A stretch of DNA of 43,240 nt from Opitutaceae bacterium (GTDB lineage Bacteria; Verrucomicrobiota; Verrucomicrobiia; Opitutales; Opitutaceae): assembly GCA_016794665.1 (NCBI GenBank), contig JAEUHB010000143.1, positions 1 through 43,240 of the forward strand, given 5' to 3'. The notes beneath the pieces are model-generated. The model did no database searches and was not told the origin of the DNA. It was given only the letters and a program-made list of their open reading frames with translations. Positions 31,433-39,486 of this stretch are shown in pieces; position 1 is the first letter of the stretch, and each line of letters begins with the position of its first letter. A program made the translations under genes and the position numbers.

Positions 31433-34096
31433 CTAGGGCTGGTTCTGGGCGAGCGACGCGGGCTTGGCGCGGCGCCGTTGGAAGGGTGCGGATTCCACGA
31501 TGCCCTGCAAGAGCGCGGTGGGGCGCCCGCCGGCCGCCTCGAGGCGCGCCACGATTGCGTCGACCGTGTCGGCATCCGTGGGCTCGACCCCGCGACCCAG
31601 CGCGTAGGTGAGCATCTTCTCGACGAGGCAGTGGTAGAAATCGTGGGAGCGCTTGGTCACGAGCACCTGCTTGAGCTCCCGGATGTCCGAGAATTTCTCG
31701 CCGGTGATCAACTGGCCCGCCGGCTCGACGGGCTGGCCGGCGTCGGCGGTGCGCCACATGCCCATGGCGTTGAAGTTCTCGAGCGCGAGCCCGATGGGGT
31801 CCATGCGCAGATGGCACGAGGCGCACAGCGGCTCCTTCGCGTGGAGGGCGAGGGTCTCGCGGAGGTTGAGCTTCGCGACCTGGCCGGCGCCCACGGCCTG
31901 CTCAAGCGGCGGGATGTCCGGCGGCGGGGGCGGCGGCGGCGCGCCGAGGATGGCCTCGAGGATGAAGACGCCGCGCTTCACGGGCGACGTCCGCGTGGGG
32001 TTGGACGTGACGGCCAGCACCGTCCCTTGTGTGAGGACGCCGCCGCGCGGGCTGTCAGGGGCGAGCGTGACTTTGCGCATGCGGCGACCCTCGACGCCCT
32101 CGATGCCGTAGTGCTTCGCGAGGTCCTCGTTGAGAAAGGTGTAGTCGGCCTTGAGCAACTCGAGCAGCGGGCGGTCCTCGCGCAGGACGTGGGCGAAGGT
32201 CATTTCCGTCTCCTCGCGCATCGCGCGGCGGAGCGGCTCGGTGAGATCGGGCTTGGGCAGGCGGTTGAACTCGAAGAACACGGTGCGGGCCTTCGTGAGT
32301 TCCTCCTCCTGCTCGGGGGTGCGGTTGGTGGTGCCGCGCCGCCCGCCGCCAAACCCGCTGCGGCGGAAAAGGTCGCGCGCCTTTTCGAACTCCGGATTCG
32401 GGTGGTCGCGCAGGTAGACGTCGAGCGGCGTAATCGGGACGGTCGCGATGTCGCGCCCCTGGAGCCACTGGCCCGTGAAGTTGCGGACAAATTCGTCGGC
32501 GCGCGGCGAGGCCGTCATGCGCGCGAGCTGGGCGCCGAGGTTCTCGCGGAGCTTGCCGGCGGCGGCGAGGCGCGTGAGCTCGGCGTCGGGCGGGGACGAC
32601 CAGAGGAAATACGAGAGGCGCGTCGCGAGCGAATGCTCGTCGATGCGCGGGTGCTTTTCGCCGGGGCGCAGCGCCTCGGTCGCTTCCTCGCGGAAAAGAA
32701 AACGCGGGGAGGCAAGGATCGCGGCGAAGGCCTGGCTCACGCCCGTCTCGAACGTCGCGCCGGGGGCGGAGTAGATTTTCTCCGCGACGCCCACGAGCCG
32801 GTCGAGCGTGCCGGCGTCGACGGGCCGGCGGTAGGCGCGCGAGGCAAACGCGCCGATGACCTCGCGGGCGAGCGTGCGACGGCCGGCGGCATCGGCCGGA
32901 GGATCGCGGGGGAAGACCTTCTCGTAGCCCGCGGGCCGCACCCAGTGCTTCGGGTCGAGCGGGCCGCGGACGGTGGCGCCCGCGAGCCGGAGGCGGAGGT
33001 TGCGCCACTGCGTGACGTAGGGGAGCTTGGGGCTCACCTCGATGGTGAGCTCGTGCTCGCCGGCGGTCCACTCGCGTTCGGCGGTGAACTCGAACTTCTT
33101 GTCCCCCTCGCGCTGGAACTCCTGCTCGTGGATGACCTGGCCGTCGACCTTGAAGACGATGCGCGCCTTGTTCAGGTCGAAGAGATTGTCCTGGTAGCGC
33201 TCGACGGCGCGCGCCTCGAACGCGATCTGGTATTTGCCCGCGTGCTCGACGCGGTGCTTCGCCGCAATCGTGAGCGGCGTGTAGTAGGAGATGTCGAGCG
33301 ACGTGCCATCCACGGCCGGCGCCGGGCGGGCGTTGGGCGGCGGCGGGTTCATCGGGCCGCGGCCCCCGGCGCGGCCGAAGCGGCCCGGCGCGGCGGCCGG
33401 CGGCGCGGCCGGAGCCGGAGCGGCCGGCTCAAGGGGCGGCGGCGGCGCGGGCACGACGGTGTCGATGGAAACGGTCTTGAACGACGCGCCGGCCACCCGC
33501 GCCTCCGCCGGGACGCGCGACTGGGCCGGGACAAACTGCCCGACGATCGCCTGCGCCGCATCGAGGTATTTCTCGAGCAGGAGCGGCGAGACGGTGAGCA
33601 CGTCGCCGATGTTGTCGAAGCCGTGGCCAGTGTCGTCGGCGGGGAATTCCTTCTGCGTGTCGTAGTCGACGCCCGTGAGGTCGCGGATGGTGTTACGATA
33701 CTCGGTGCGGTTGAGCCGGCGCACGGTCACGCGGCCCGGGTCGGGTGCCGCGGGATCGAGGCCAAAGGCTTCGCGCTTGATCCAGTCGTGGAGCCGCGCG
33801 AGCTCGGCGGCCGTGGGCTGGGCCTCGGCCGCCGGCGGCATGAGCTGCGTGCGGGTGTTCGTGAGGATGCGCGACCAGAGCTTGGCGTCGCGGAGCGACG
33901 CCGCGTCCTTGAACTGATCGAGCGTGATCTGGCCCTTGGCGTGGCCGTCGCCGTGGCAGTCATAGCAATACTTGGCGAGCAGCGGCTGAATCTCGCGGTT
34001 GAAACGATCAAGGCTCGGCTCGGCCTTGGCCCCGGCGGCGAAGCCGGGGCAAGCGAACAAAATCATCGCGCCGAGTAAGGTCGGGGAGTGCGACAT
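31433..34096 (-). CDS. DUF1592-type planctomycete cytochrome c protein (DUF1587/1595/1592/1588/1585)
   Basis: 887 residues; the ATG at 34096 opens a signal peptide (MSHSPTLLGAMILFACPGFA). A cytochrome c domain with CYDCH at 44-48 is followed by DUF1587 (VRRLNRTEYRNTIRDLTGVD, about 120), a Pro/Ala/Gly-rich linker (about 205-265), and a beta-sandwich carbohydrate-binding-like domain (about 270-385) with KYQIAFEARA and EHELTIEVS. After these come DUF1595, DUF1592 (SLATRLSYFLWSSPPD), DUF1588 with a second haem-type motif LCASCHLRMDPIGLALENF near 760, and C-terminal DUF1585. The order is that of the family; the linker makes this member slightly long. These proteins are presumed secreted redox proteins acting with the neighbouring DUF1552 protein, but no reaction is proven. 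Confidence 0.94.
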   Translation of the reverse strand: MSHSPTLLGAMILFACPGFAAGAKAEPSLDRFNREIQPLLAKYCYDCHGDGHAKGQITLDQFKDAASLRDAKLWSRILTNTRTQLMPPAAEAQPTAAELARLHDWIKREAFGLDPAAPDPGRVTVRRLNRTEYRNTIRDLTGVDYDTQKEFPADDTGHGFDNIGDVLTVSPLLLEKYLDAAQAIVGQFVPAQSRVPAEARVAGASFKTVSIDTVVPAPPPPLEPAAPAPAAPPAAAPGRFGRAGGRGPMNPPPPNARPAPAVDGTSLDISYYTPLTIAAKHRVEHAGKYQIAFEARAVERYQDNLFDLNKARIVFKVDGQVIHEQEFQREGDKKFEFTAEREWTAGEHELTIEVSPKLPYVTQWRNLRLRLAGATVRGPLDPKHWVRPAGYEKVFPRDPPADAAGRRTLAREVIGAFASRAYRRPVDAGTLDRLVGVAEKIYSAPGATFETGVSQAFAAILASPRFLFREEATEALRPGEKHPRIDEHSLATRLSYFLWSSPPDAELTRLAAAGKLRENLGAQLARMTASPRADEFVRNFTGQWLQGRDIATVPITPLDVYLRDHPNPEFEKARDLFRRSGFGGGRRGTTNRTPEQEEELTKARTVFFEFNRLPKPDLTEPLRRAMREETEMTFAHVLREDRPLLELLKADYTFLNEDLAKHYGIEGVEGRRMRKVTLAPDSPRGGVLTQGTVLAVTSNPTRTSPVKRGVFILEAILGAPPPPPPPDIPPLEQAVGAGQVAKLNLRETLALHAKEPLCASCHLRMDPIGLALENFNAMGMWRTADAGQPVEPAGQLITGEKFSDIRELKQVLVTKRSHDFYHCLVEKMLTYALGRGVEPTDADTVDAIVARLEAAGGRPTALLQGIVESAPFQRRRAKPASLAQNQP

Positions 34097-34193
34097 GGAG
34101 GGAGCGGGAAAGCAGTGGGGAGGGGGCCGCCGAAAAAGACGGACGACGCCGAAATAAGATGCCAAGTGCATTCTCTCTCGCACGGGCGGTTTT

Positions 34194-34676
34194 TTGCGCG
34201 GCTGGTCAGGCTCGAGCGGCAAGCCGCAGTCTTCATTCACCATCACGTATGTCGCTTCCGGAATGGGCACCGGGAATGCGATCGACCAGTCGCTTCGTGG
34301 CAAAGTGTCCGAGGAAAAGACCATCGACGGCGCGACACGAACCTTCAACCACACCCACTGGTCATTCCGTGAACTCAACCGCGATTTTCCACTCGTGGGA
34401 ACGCATTACGGGGCATTGACGAACCCAGTGGAAGCGGTCCATGTTGCGGCTTATCGCGACTCTGGCTAAAGCGGTTTCGTCAATCAGTTGGATGCCGCTG
34501 TCGCCTTAAAGCCGCGTTTCCTGATGCTCGCAGCGTGGAATGAATTCGGAGGCGAAAGTGACGAGCCTTCGTCCGCCGTCTCGTGGACCCTCATGCCGAA
34601 CAACAAGTATGGCCGCCGCTACTCGGAGATCGTTCAACAAAAGATCAAACAATACAAAGAGGCGTCTCACCCATGA
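34194..34676 (+). pseudogene. Decayed C-terminal fragment of a secreted or glycan-active protein
   Basis: One frame reads coherent protein across a single TAA at 34467-34469: THWSFRELNRDFPLVGTHYG and LTNPVEAVHVAAYRDSG before it, FVNQLDAAVALKPRFLMLAA and WNEFGGESDEPSSAVSWT after it, ending with KYGRRYSEIVQQKIKQYKEA and a TGA. Both halves are in the same frame and the text continues naturally, so a nonsense mutation (AAA to TAA is the simplest) in a once longer gene is likely. No start codon or N-terminal domain is visible. The WNE segment and the late YGRRY segment recall the C-terminal end of (beta/alpha)8-barrel glycoside-hydrolase-like proteins, but I cannot name the family. GC is visibly lower than in neighbouring genes. 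The final TGA overlaps the ATG of the next gene. Confidence 0.65.
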
Positions 34677-35497
34677 CCCAGAAGAGGCAGCCTGTGCATA
34701 GATCGCCCGCAAGGCTGCGTGATTGCAGGCTGGTGCCGGTCTTGGTGGCGCTAGCGGCTCTCACGCCAAGCTCGCCCGCACAGGATTTGGCACCGGAACG
34801 GATAGCTAACATGATAGCATTCATTAGTTTCACCGGTGTGCCTGTGCCACCTGTTAATCGGCTCTATTCTGAAGACGGTTTCGTCTACTCGATCTCAAGT
34901 TTCGGTCCGCAACCACCCCTCTCTCCGACTCTGCAATTTGTTTGGAGAAAAACCGGCCCTGACACAGGAACGTTAGTTGAAACCACTGGGTCATTCCGAA
35001 CCGAGCGGACGATAACTTTCAGTTCCTTTAGCCCGCAATTCGGATGGTCCGGTGTTCATCGTGAAGGCAGCCTCTCGGGCTTCATTCGATTTGCGCCATT
35101 CGCCCTCACGTCTGGGGCGCCATTGCGCAACACCTCGACGCGCTTGACCCTCGGCTCGGGCGGAATGGCCACCATGGGCTTTGTCGTCGCCGGTGCGACT
35201 CCGCGCCGCGTGCTTGTGCGAGCGATTGGGCCGTCTCTTGCCCAATTTGGGGTGGCCAGCCCGGCGGCGGCACCCGCCCTGACGGTGCTGAGGAGCGGCG
35301 CAGAAATCGGGACCAACAGCGGCTGGGGCGGCGCTCCTGACTTGGCGGCAGTCTTCGCCAAAGTTGGCGCTTTTGCGCTGCCTACAAGCAGTCGCGACTG
35401 TGCGCTCGTGCTCACCCTCGCCGCAGGCAATTACACCGCGCAGGTTCGCGCTGATGGCGGCGGCGAGGTGCTCTTCGAGGTCTATTTTGTCGATTGA
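34673..35497 (+). CDS. Secreted two-domain protein, verrucomicrobial C-terminal domain (copy 1)
   Basis: 274 residues. The ATG at 34673 overlaps the stop of the preceding gene remnant and is preceded by AAAGAGG, one of the few Shine-Dalgarno-like leaders here. A basic N-terminus and the hydrophobic VPVLVALAALTPSSPAQ form a signal peptide. Residues about 40-145 form a beta-rich, lipocalin-like repeat region (LQFVWRKTGPDTGTLVET); residues 150-274 form a compact beta domain with GFVVAGATPRRVLVRAIGPS, FGVASPAAAPALTVL, NSGWGGAPDLAAVF and a closing GGEVLFEVYFVD. This C-terminal domain recurs widely at the ends of secreted Opitutaceae proteins; its function is unknown. The next gene is a paralogue. 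Codon use is less GC-rich in the first half than elsewhere. Confidence 0.85.
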   Translation: MTQKRQPVHRSPARLRDCRLVPVLVALAALTPSSPAQDLAPERIANMIAFISFTGVPVPPVNRLYSEDGFVYSISSFGPQPPLSPTLQFVWRKTGPDTGTLVETTGSFRTERTITFSSFSPQFGWSGVHREGSLSGFIRFAPFALTSGAPLRNTSTRLTLGSGGMATMGFVVAGATPRRVLVRAIGPSLAQFGVASPAAAPALTVLRSGAEIGTNSGWGGAPDLAAVFAKVGAFALPTSSRDCALVLTLAAGNYTAQVRADGGGEVLFEVYFVD

Positions 35498-35513
35498 ACC
35501 GATCCTCATCGCG

Positions 35514-36344
35514 ATGAAACGCCCACCGAACACTTCTTTCTGGTCTTGGTTCGGTTTCTCACCGGCGGCATGCGCCATCGTGCTCGGAATGGCGGCACCT
35601 ACGCCGCTAACCGCGCAGGATCTCGCTCCCGCCTCAGTGGTGCACATGGTCTATACCGTAGTGGTGAGCGATCCGCTCGGTAACCCGAACGCGTTGGCCC
35701 ACGCCGCCGTGCTTCAGTCGGACGGGGTGCGAAGGCGAATCAACATTTCGTTGCAAGAAGGCGATCGCCCGCCAGCGACTTACTCATGGACGAAGACCTC
35801 GGCCAACACGGCGACGCTCCGTTTGACGGGTGCCGAGGTGGTGTCGCGCCTGGAAATGACCTTCGCCGCGCCCGGCCGCGGCACTTATCGAGAAATCCGC
35901 GAAGGCAGCAGCTTGGTATCTAGCGGCGATTTCCTGCTCGCGCCCGTGCCGCGCGACTCGGGCCCGCCGCTGCTCAACCTCTCCGCGCGCGTGACTCTCC
36001 CCGCCGCCCAGCCCGCGATTCAGGGCTTCGTTGTTGAGGGCCCGGCGTCCCGCCGTGTGCTCGTGCGCGCCATCGGGCCATCGCTCGCGCAGTTCGGCGT
36101 GGCCAATCCCGTCGCGAACCCCGCGCTCACCGTTTTCCGCGGCAGCACGCAAATCGCCGCGAACACCGGCTGGGGTGGCGCACCGAGCCTGGCCGCGGTC
36201 TTCTCCGCCGTGGGCGCCTTCGCCCTGCCCGCGGCCAGCCGCGACAGCGCCGTCGTCCTCACCCTCGAGCCCGGCAACTACACCGCGCACGCCCGCGCCG
36301 ACACCGCAGGCGAGGTGCTGCTGGAGGTTTATTTCGTGGACTGA
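35514..36344 (+). CDS. Secreted two-domain protein, verrucomicrobial C-terminal domain (copy 2)
   Basis: 276 residues; the ATG at 35514 lies 16 bases after the stop of the paralogous gene and opens a signal peptide (hydrophobic PAACAIVLGMAAPTPLTAQ). The mature start DLAPASVVHMVYTVVV parallels DLAPERIANMIAFISF in copy 1. The N-terminal beta-rich part contains ATYSWTKTSANTATLRLTG. The C-terminal domain (about 155-276) is nearly the same as in copy 1: VLVRAIGPSLAQFGVANP, NTGWGGAPSLAAVFSAVGAF and EVLLEVYFVD. A tandem duplication followed by faster change of the N-terminal domains explains the pair. The 3' half is more GC-rich than copy 1. Surface or periplasmic binding is possible; no enzyme motif is visible. 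Confidence 0.87.
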   Translation: MKRPPNTSFWSWFGFSPAACAIVLGMAAPTPLTAQDLAPASVVHMVYTVVVSDPLGNPNALAHAAVLQSDGVRRRINISLQEGDRPPATYSWTKTSANTATLRLTGAEVVSRLEMTFAAPGRGTYREIREGSSLVSSGDFLLAPVPRDSGPPLLNLSARVTLPAAQPAIQGFVVEGPASRRVLVRAIGPSLAQFGVANPVANPALTVFRGSTQIAANTGWGGAPSLAAVFSAVGAFALPAASRDSAVVLTLEPGNYTAHARADTAGEVLLEVYFVD

Positions 36345-36351
36345 CTTCGTT

Positions 36352-36374
36352 GGAACCGACGCTGGTTCTCTGGC
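36352..36374 (+). terminator. Weak hairpin after tandem secreted-protein genes
   Basis: GAACC at 36353-36357 pairs with GGTTC at 36364-36368 around a six-base loop, followed by a T-rich CTCTGGCTTTT. It lies in the 45-base gap between two convergent genes. The stem is short, so this is a tentative call. Confidence 0.3.
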
Positions 36375-36389
36375 TTTTCCGCCGGATCC

Positions 36390-37742
36390 TCAGACCTTCC
36401 AGCCGTCGCGATACTTGTCGCGCGTGAGCCACGCGGAGTCGCCGCCGCTGGCGAAGCGGTTTTTCGCGGGGTTCCACTTGGCGTTGGCGCCGTAACGGTA
36501 GGCGAAGTTCATCACGTGGCACGCGATGACGGTGCTCGCACCGACCTCGATGTCGCAGATCGGGCGCTTGCGGGAGACCACGCAGTCGAGGAAGTCCTGC
36601 ATGTGGCTCTTGCTGTTGTAGAGCTGGACCTTGGCGTCGGCCAGATACTTGCGCTCGGCGAGCGTGACCTCGCGCTCCATCGACGTGCCCTTGTCGAGCT
36701 CGCGGTCCCAGAACTTGTGCACCGTCTTGTCGCCGAGAATCAACTCGAACTTGCCCCGGTTCACATGGCAGGTGCCCTCGGTGCCGTAGAAGGAAACGCC
36801 CTTGCCGCGGACGTGCGTGACGACGGTGCCATCGGCGTAGACAAGCTGGGCGCCCCGCTTGGCCGTCTGCCAATCCTTCGGCGCGCGGACCTCAATCGGG
36901 CCGCTGCCATCCACGCCCATCGCCCACTGGGCGATGTCGATGTGGTGCGCGCCCCAGTCGGTGATCATGCCGCCGCCGAATTCCCAGGTCTTGCGCCAGT
37001 CCGGGAAATTGTCGTGGAGGCCGCGCGGGCAGAGGAACGGGCTGTAGTTCACGAGCGGGCCCGGGCCGCACCACATTTTCCAATCGAGGCCGGGTTCCAT
37101 CTCGGCGGCCGGCTCCGTGTAGGGCTTGGCGGGATCGCCAAAGGACACGTTGATCGCGCTCACGCGGCCGAGCACGCCGTTGCGCACGAGCTCGCACGCG
37201 ATGCGGAATTCCTTCGATGAGCGCTGCTGCGAGCCGACCTGGAAGACGCGGTTGGCCTTGCGCACTTCCTTCACGAGCTCGACGGCCTCGCGGACATTGT
37301 AGGTCACGGGCTTCTCGCAATACACGTCCTTGCCCGCGCGCACCGCGGCGATCGCGATGTAGGCGTGCCAGTGATCCGGCGTCGCGATGAGGACGCAGTC
37401 GATGTCCTTGCGCGCGATCACCTCGCGGAAATCGTTGTAGGCGTCGCAGGACTTGTAGGTCTTGTCCTCCTTCTTGGCGTAGGCCTCGTCGACGCGCTTC
37501 TTCGCGGCCTCGCGGCGCGTGGTGTCGACATCGCACACGGCGAGGACCTGCACGTCGTCGCGGCCGATGAGGGCGCCGAGGTGACCCTTCATCTGCTTGC
37601 CCATCCCGATGCAGCCAAACGTGAGTCGTTTGCTCGGGGCGGTGGCCTGCGACCACACACGGGAGGGCAGGATGAGCGGGCCGGCGGCGAGCGCGGCGGA
37701 CGATTCGAGGAAGCGGCGGCGGGAGAGCGAGGCGAGCGGCAT
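36390..37742 (-). CDS. Tat-exported Gfo/Idh/MocA family oxidoreductase
   Basis: 450 residues; the start at 37742 opens a twin-arginine signal (SLSRRRFLESSAALAAGPLI), so it is exported with its cofactor bound. The dinucleotide-binding strand and loop TFGCIGMGKQMKG are at about 41-53, the EKP motif is at 143-145 (YCEKPVTYN), and a GGGMITDWGAHHIDIAQWAMG segment in the substrate domain carries the usual DxGxHxxD pattern. The protein is of the longer, exported class common in Planctomycetota, Verrucomicrobiota and Bacteroidota. In other bacteria relatives oxidise C3 of glycosides in the periplasm, but cofactor recycling there is not understood. It is transcribed divergently from the sialate O-acetylesterase-like gene, from which its start is 144 bases away. 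Confidence 0.94.
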   Translation of the reverse strand: MPLASLSRRRFLESSAALAAGPLILPSRVWSQATAPSKRLTFGCIGMGKQMKGHLGALIGRDDVQVLAVCDVDTTRREAAKKRVDEAYAKKEDKTYKSCDAYNDFREVIARKDIDCVLIATPDHWHAYIAIAAVRAGKDVYCEKPVTYNVREAVELVKEVRKANRVFQVGSQQRSSKEFRIACELVRNGVLGRVSAINVSFGDPAKPYTEPAAEMEPGLDWKMWCGPGPLVNYSPFLCPRGLHDNFPDWRKTWEFGGGMITDWGAHHIDIAQWAMGVDGSGPIEVRAPKDWQTAKRGAQLVYADGTVVTHVRGKGVSFYGTEGTCHVNRGKFELILGDKTVHKFWDRELDKGTSMEREVTLAERKYLADAKVQLYNSKSHMQDFLDCVVSRKRPICDIEVGASTVIACHVMNFAYRYGANAKWNPAKNRFASGGDSAWLTRDKYRDGWKV

Positions 37743-37886
37743 GGGATTTGAGTGGGGCGGGGAACGGGAAAGACGCGACTGTGGCCCATTGGATGCGCCG
37801 AGAAAAGCCCGGAGATTGCGGATCACGGCTCGCGTTTTTTGGCCGGGGCGCCTTGGACTCGGGGCGCCCCGGTTCCCGCTTCCCCC
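37743..37886. promoter_or_regulatory. Divergent intergenic region, Gfo/Idh/MocA and O-acetylesterase genes
   Basis: 144 bases between two genes transcribed away from each other, so each promoter must lie here. GC-rich, with no clear -35/-10 boxes. A GGGGCGCC-type segment recurs near the 3' side (GGGGCGCCTTGG, then CGGGGCGCCCCGG), a local inverted-repeat-like structure of unknown meaning. Confidence 0.35.
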
Positions 37887-39398
37887 ATGAAACATCTCCG
37901 ACTCCTTTCGCTTTTTGCCGTGCTTTCCGCCGCCGCGCTCCGCGCCGATGTGCGCCTGCCTGCCGTGATCTCCAATCACATGGTGCTGCAGCGCGACGCC
38001 GTCGTGCCCATCTGGGGCTGGGCGGACGCAGGCGAGAAAATCACCGTGGCCTTCGCCGGCCAGACGCGCACCGCCACCGCCGCGGCCGACGGGGCGTGGC
38101 GCGTCGCGCTCGATCCACTGCGCGCGAGCGACGCCGGCGCGGCGATGACGATCACCGGGAAAAACAAGATCACGATCGACGATGTGCTCGTGGGCGAGGT
38201 GTGGCTCGGCTCGGGGCAGAGCAACATGGCGATGACCGTCGCGCGCTCGCTCAACCCGGAGGCCGAGGCCGCAACGGCGAATTTCCCGCGCATCCGGTTC
38301 TTCAAGGAGACTTCCGGGACCGCCACGTCACCGCAGAAAATCGGCCAAGGCGAGTGGGTCCTGTGCTCGCCGCAGACCGTGGGGAGTTCTTCGGCGGTTC
38401 TTTATTTTTTCGGACGTGAGCTGCACCGGAAACTCAGCGCGCCTGTCGGCCTGATCAATTCGTCCGTCGGCGGCACGCCCATCGAGTCGTGGATCGCGCC
38501 GGAGGCGCAGCGCGCGGCGAAGGACCTCGCGCCGTTCTTCGATGCCGCCAAGGCGGAGGCCGCCGCGATCGAGACGCCTGCGGCGCGCAAGAAATACGCG
38601 GCCGATCTCGCGGCGTGGCAGGCGGCCCAGAAGGACGCCAAGGCCACGAAGAAAAAAGCCGCGAAGCAGCCGCAGGATCCCGCCGTGCTGGCCGCGCGCA
38701 AGGGCGACGTGGGCGGCCTGTTCAACGGCAAGATTGCGCCGCTCGCCCCGTATGCGGTGCGGGGCTTCCTCTGGTATCAGGGCGAGGCGAACTCCGTCCC
38801 GGCCAAGGCGCCGTTCTACGCCGCGCAGCTGCGCCTGCTCGTGACCGACTGGCGCGCGCGCTGGGGCGCCGGGCTCCCGTTTGCCTGGGCGCAGCTTCCG
38901 AACTTCACCGGCGCCGGCCGCGACTGGCCGCTCGTGCGCGAGGCGATGCTCGACACGCTCGCGCTCCCGCGCACGGGCATGGGTATCAACCTCGACATCG
39001 GCGAAGCCAACGACATCCATCCGCGCAACAAACAGGAAGCCGGCCGCCGCCTCGCGCTCTGGGCCCTCGGAGAAGTCTACAACGAGAAAGTCCCCGCGAC
39101 CTCCGGCCCGCTCCCCGCCGGCCACGAAATTCGCGGCTCCGAAATCGTGCTGCGCTTCAAGCACGCGACCGGCGGCCTCGTCGCGAAAGGCGGCCCGCTC
39201 CGCGGCTTCGAGATCGCCGGCGCCGATCGCAAGTGGCAGCCCGCGCAGGCGCGCATCGCCGGCGACACCGTGATCGTGTCGAGCGTCGCGGTGCCGCAGC
39301 CTGTGGCGGCGCGCTACGCGTGGGAAAACAACCCGGCCGCCTCCCTCTTCAACGGCGCGGGGCTGCCCGCGACGCCGTTCCGCACGGAGCGGTGGTAA
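37887..39398 (+). CDS. Sialate O-acetylesterase-like (DUF303/SGNH) secreted esterase
   Basis: 503 residues; the ATG at 37887 opens a signal peptide (MKHLRLLSLFAVLSAAALRA). Order: an N-terminal beta domain typical of the family (LPAVISNHMVLQRDAVVPIW, about 24-43), the SGNH-like catalytic start EVWLGSGQSNMAMTV with nucleophile Ser112, LINSSVGGTPIESWI, FLWYQGEAN near 294, and the Asp-x-x-His block DIGEANDIHPRNKQEAGRRL with His near residue 376. All catalytic elements of the sialate O-acetylesterase / carbohydrate esterase 20-like group are present. Residues about 225-275 form a charged helical insert rich in Ala/Lys. It most likely removes O-acetyl groups from a sugar in the periplasm. The exact sugar is not known. 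Confidence 0.94.
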   Translation: MKHLRLLSLFAVLSAAALRADVRLPAVISNHMVLQRDAVVPIWGWADAGEKITVAFAGQTRTATAAADGAWRVALDPLRASDAGAAMTITGKNKITIDDVLVGEVWLGSGQSNMAMTVARSLNPEAEAATANFPRIRFFKETSGTATSPQKIGQGEWVLCSPQTVGSSSAVLYFFGRELHRKLSAPVGLINSSVGGTPIESWIAPEAQRAAKDLAPFFDAAKAEAAAIETPAARKKYAADLAAWQAAQKDAKATKKKAAKQPQDPAVLAARKGDVGGLFNGKIAPLAPYAVRGFLWYQGEANSVPAKAPFYAAQLRLLVTDWRARWGAGLPFAWAQLPNFTGAGRDWPLVREAMLDTLALPRTGMGINLDIGEANDIHPRNKQEAGRRLALWALGEVYNEKVPATSGPLPAGHEIRGSEIVLRFKHATGGLVAKGGPLRGFEIAGADRKWQPAQARIAGDTVIVSSVAVPQPVAARYAWENNPAASLFNGAGLPATPFRTERW

Positions 39399-39435
39399 AC
39401 TCGCCGATGTAGGCGGGGTGCCCTCACCCCGCGAG
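39354..39435 (+). repeat. Direct repeat, upstream copy (gene tail plus GC-rich intergenic repeat)
   Basis: The segment contains the last part of the O-acetylesterase coding region (39354-39381) and a 31-base intergenic repeat beginning CGATGTAGGCGGGGTGCCCT at 39405-39435. The downstream copy is at 41143-41201: the 28 bases match at 25 positions and the 31 bases at 30. The 23 bases between the two parts here are missing in the downstream copy. Together they flank the binding-protein gene. Confidence 0.7.
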
Positions 39436-39486
39436 GCTTCCACCGCAATCGTTCCGGCCTCGCTTTCGCCCTTCCTCGCCCCACCT

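Noticed and set aside
29957..34078. Plus-strand open frame of 1373 codons antisense to the DUF1552 and DUF1592-type genes
   Set aside because: It is a by-product of high GC in the third codon position of the opposite genes. The translation is repetitive Arg/Ala/Glu/Val without any domain, spans two well-supported genes and their boundary, and has no signal or start context.
34159..34419. Small plus-strand open frame starting MPSAFSLARAVFCAA, signal-peptide-like
   Set aside because: It overlaps the more coherent gene remnant in another frame and turns into Arg/Ser/Pro-rich text after 25 residues, so the signal-like start is probably chance.
36390..39398. Sialic acid catabolism locus suggested by the O-acetylesterase-like enzyme
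   Set aside because: No sialidase, N-acetylneuraminate lyase or transporter genes are present. The family name is historical, and members deacetylate several sugars.
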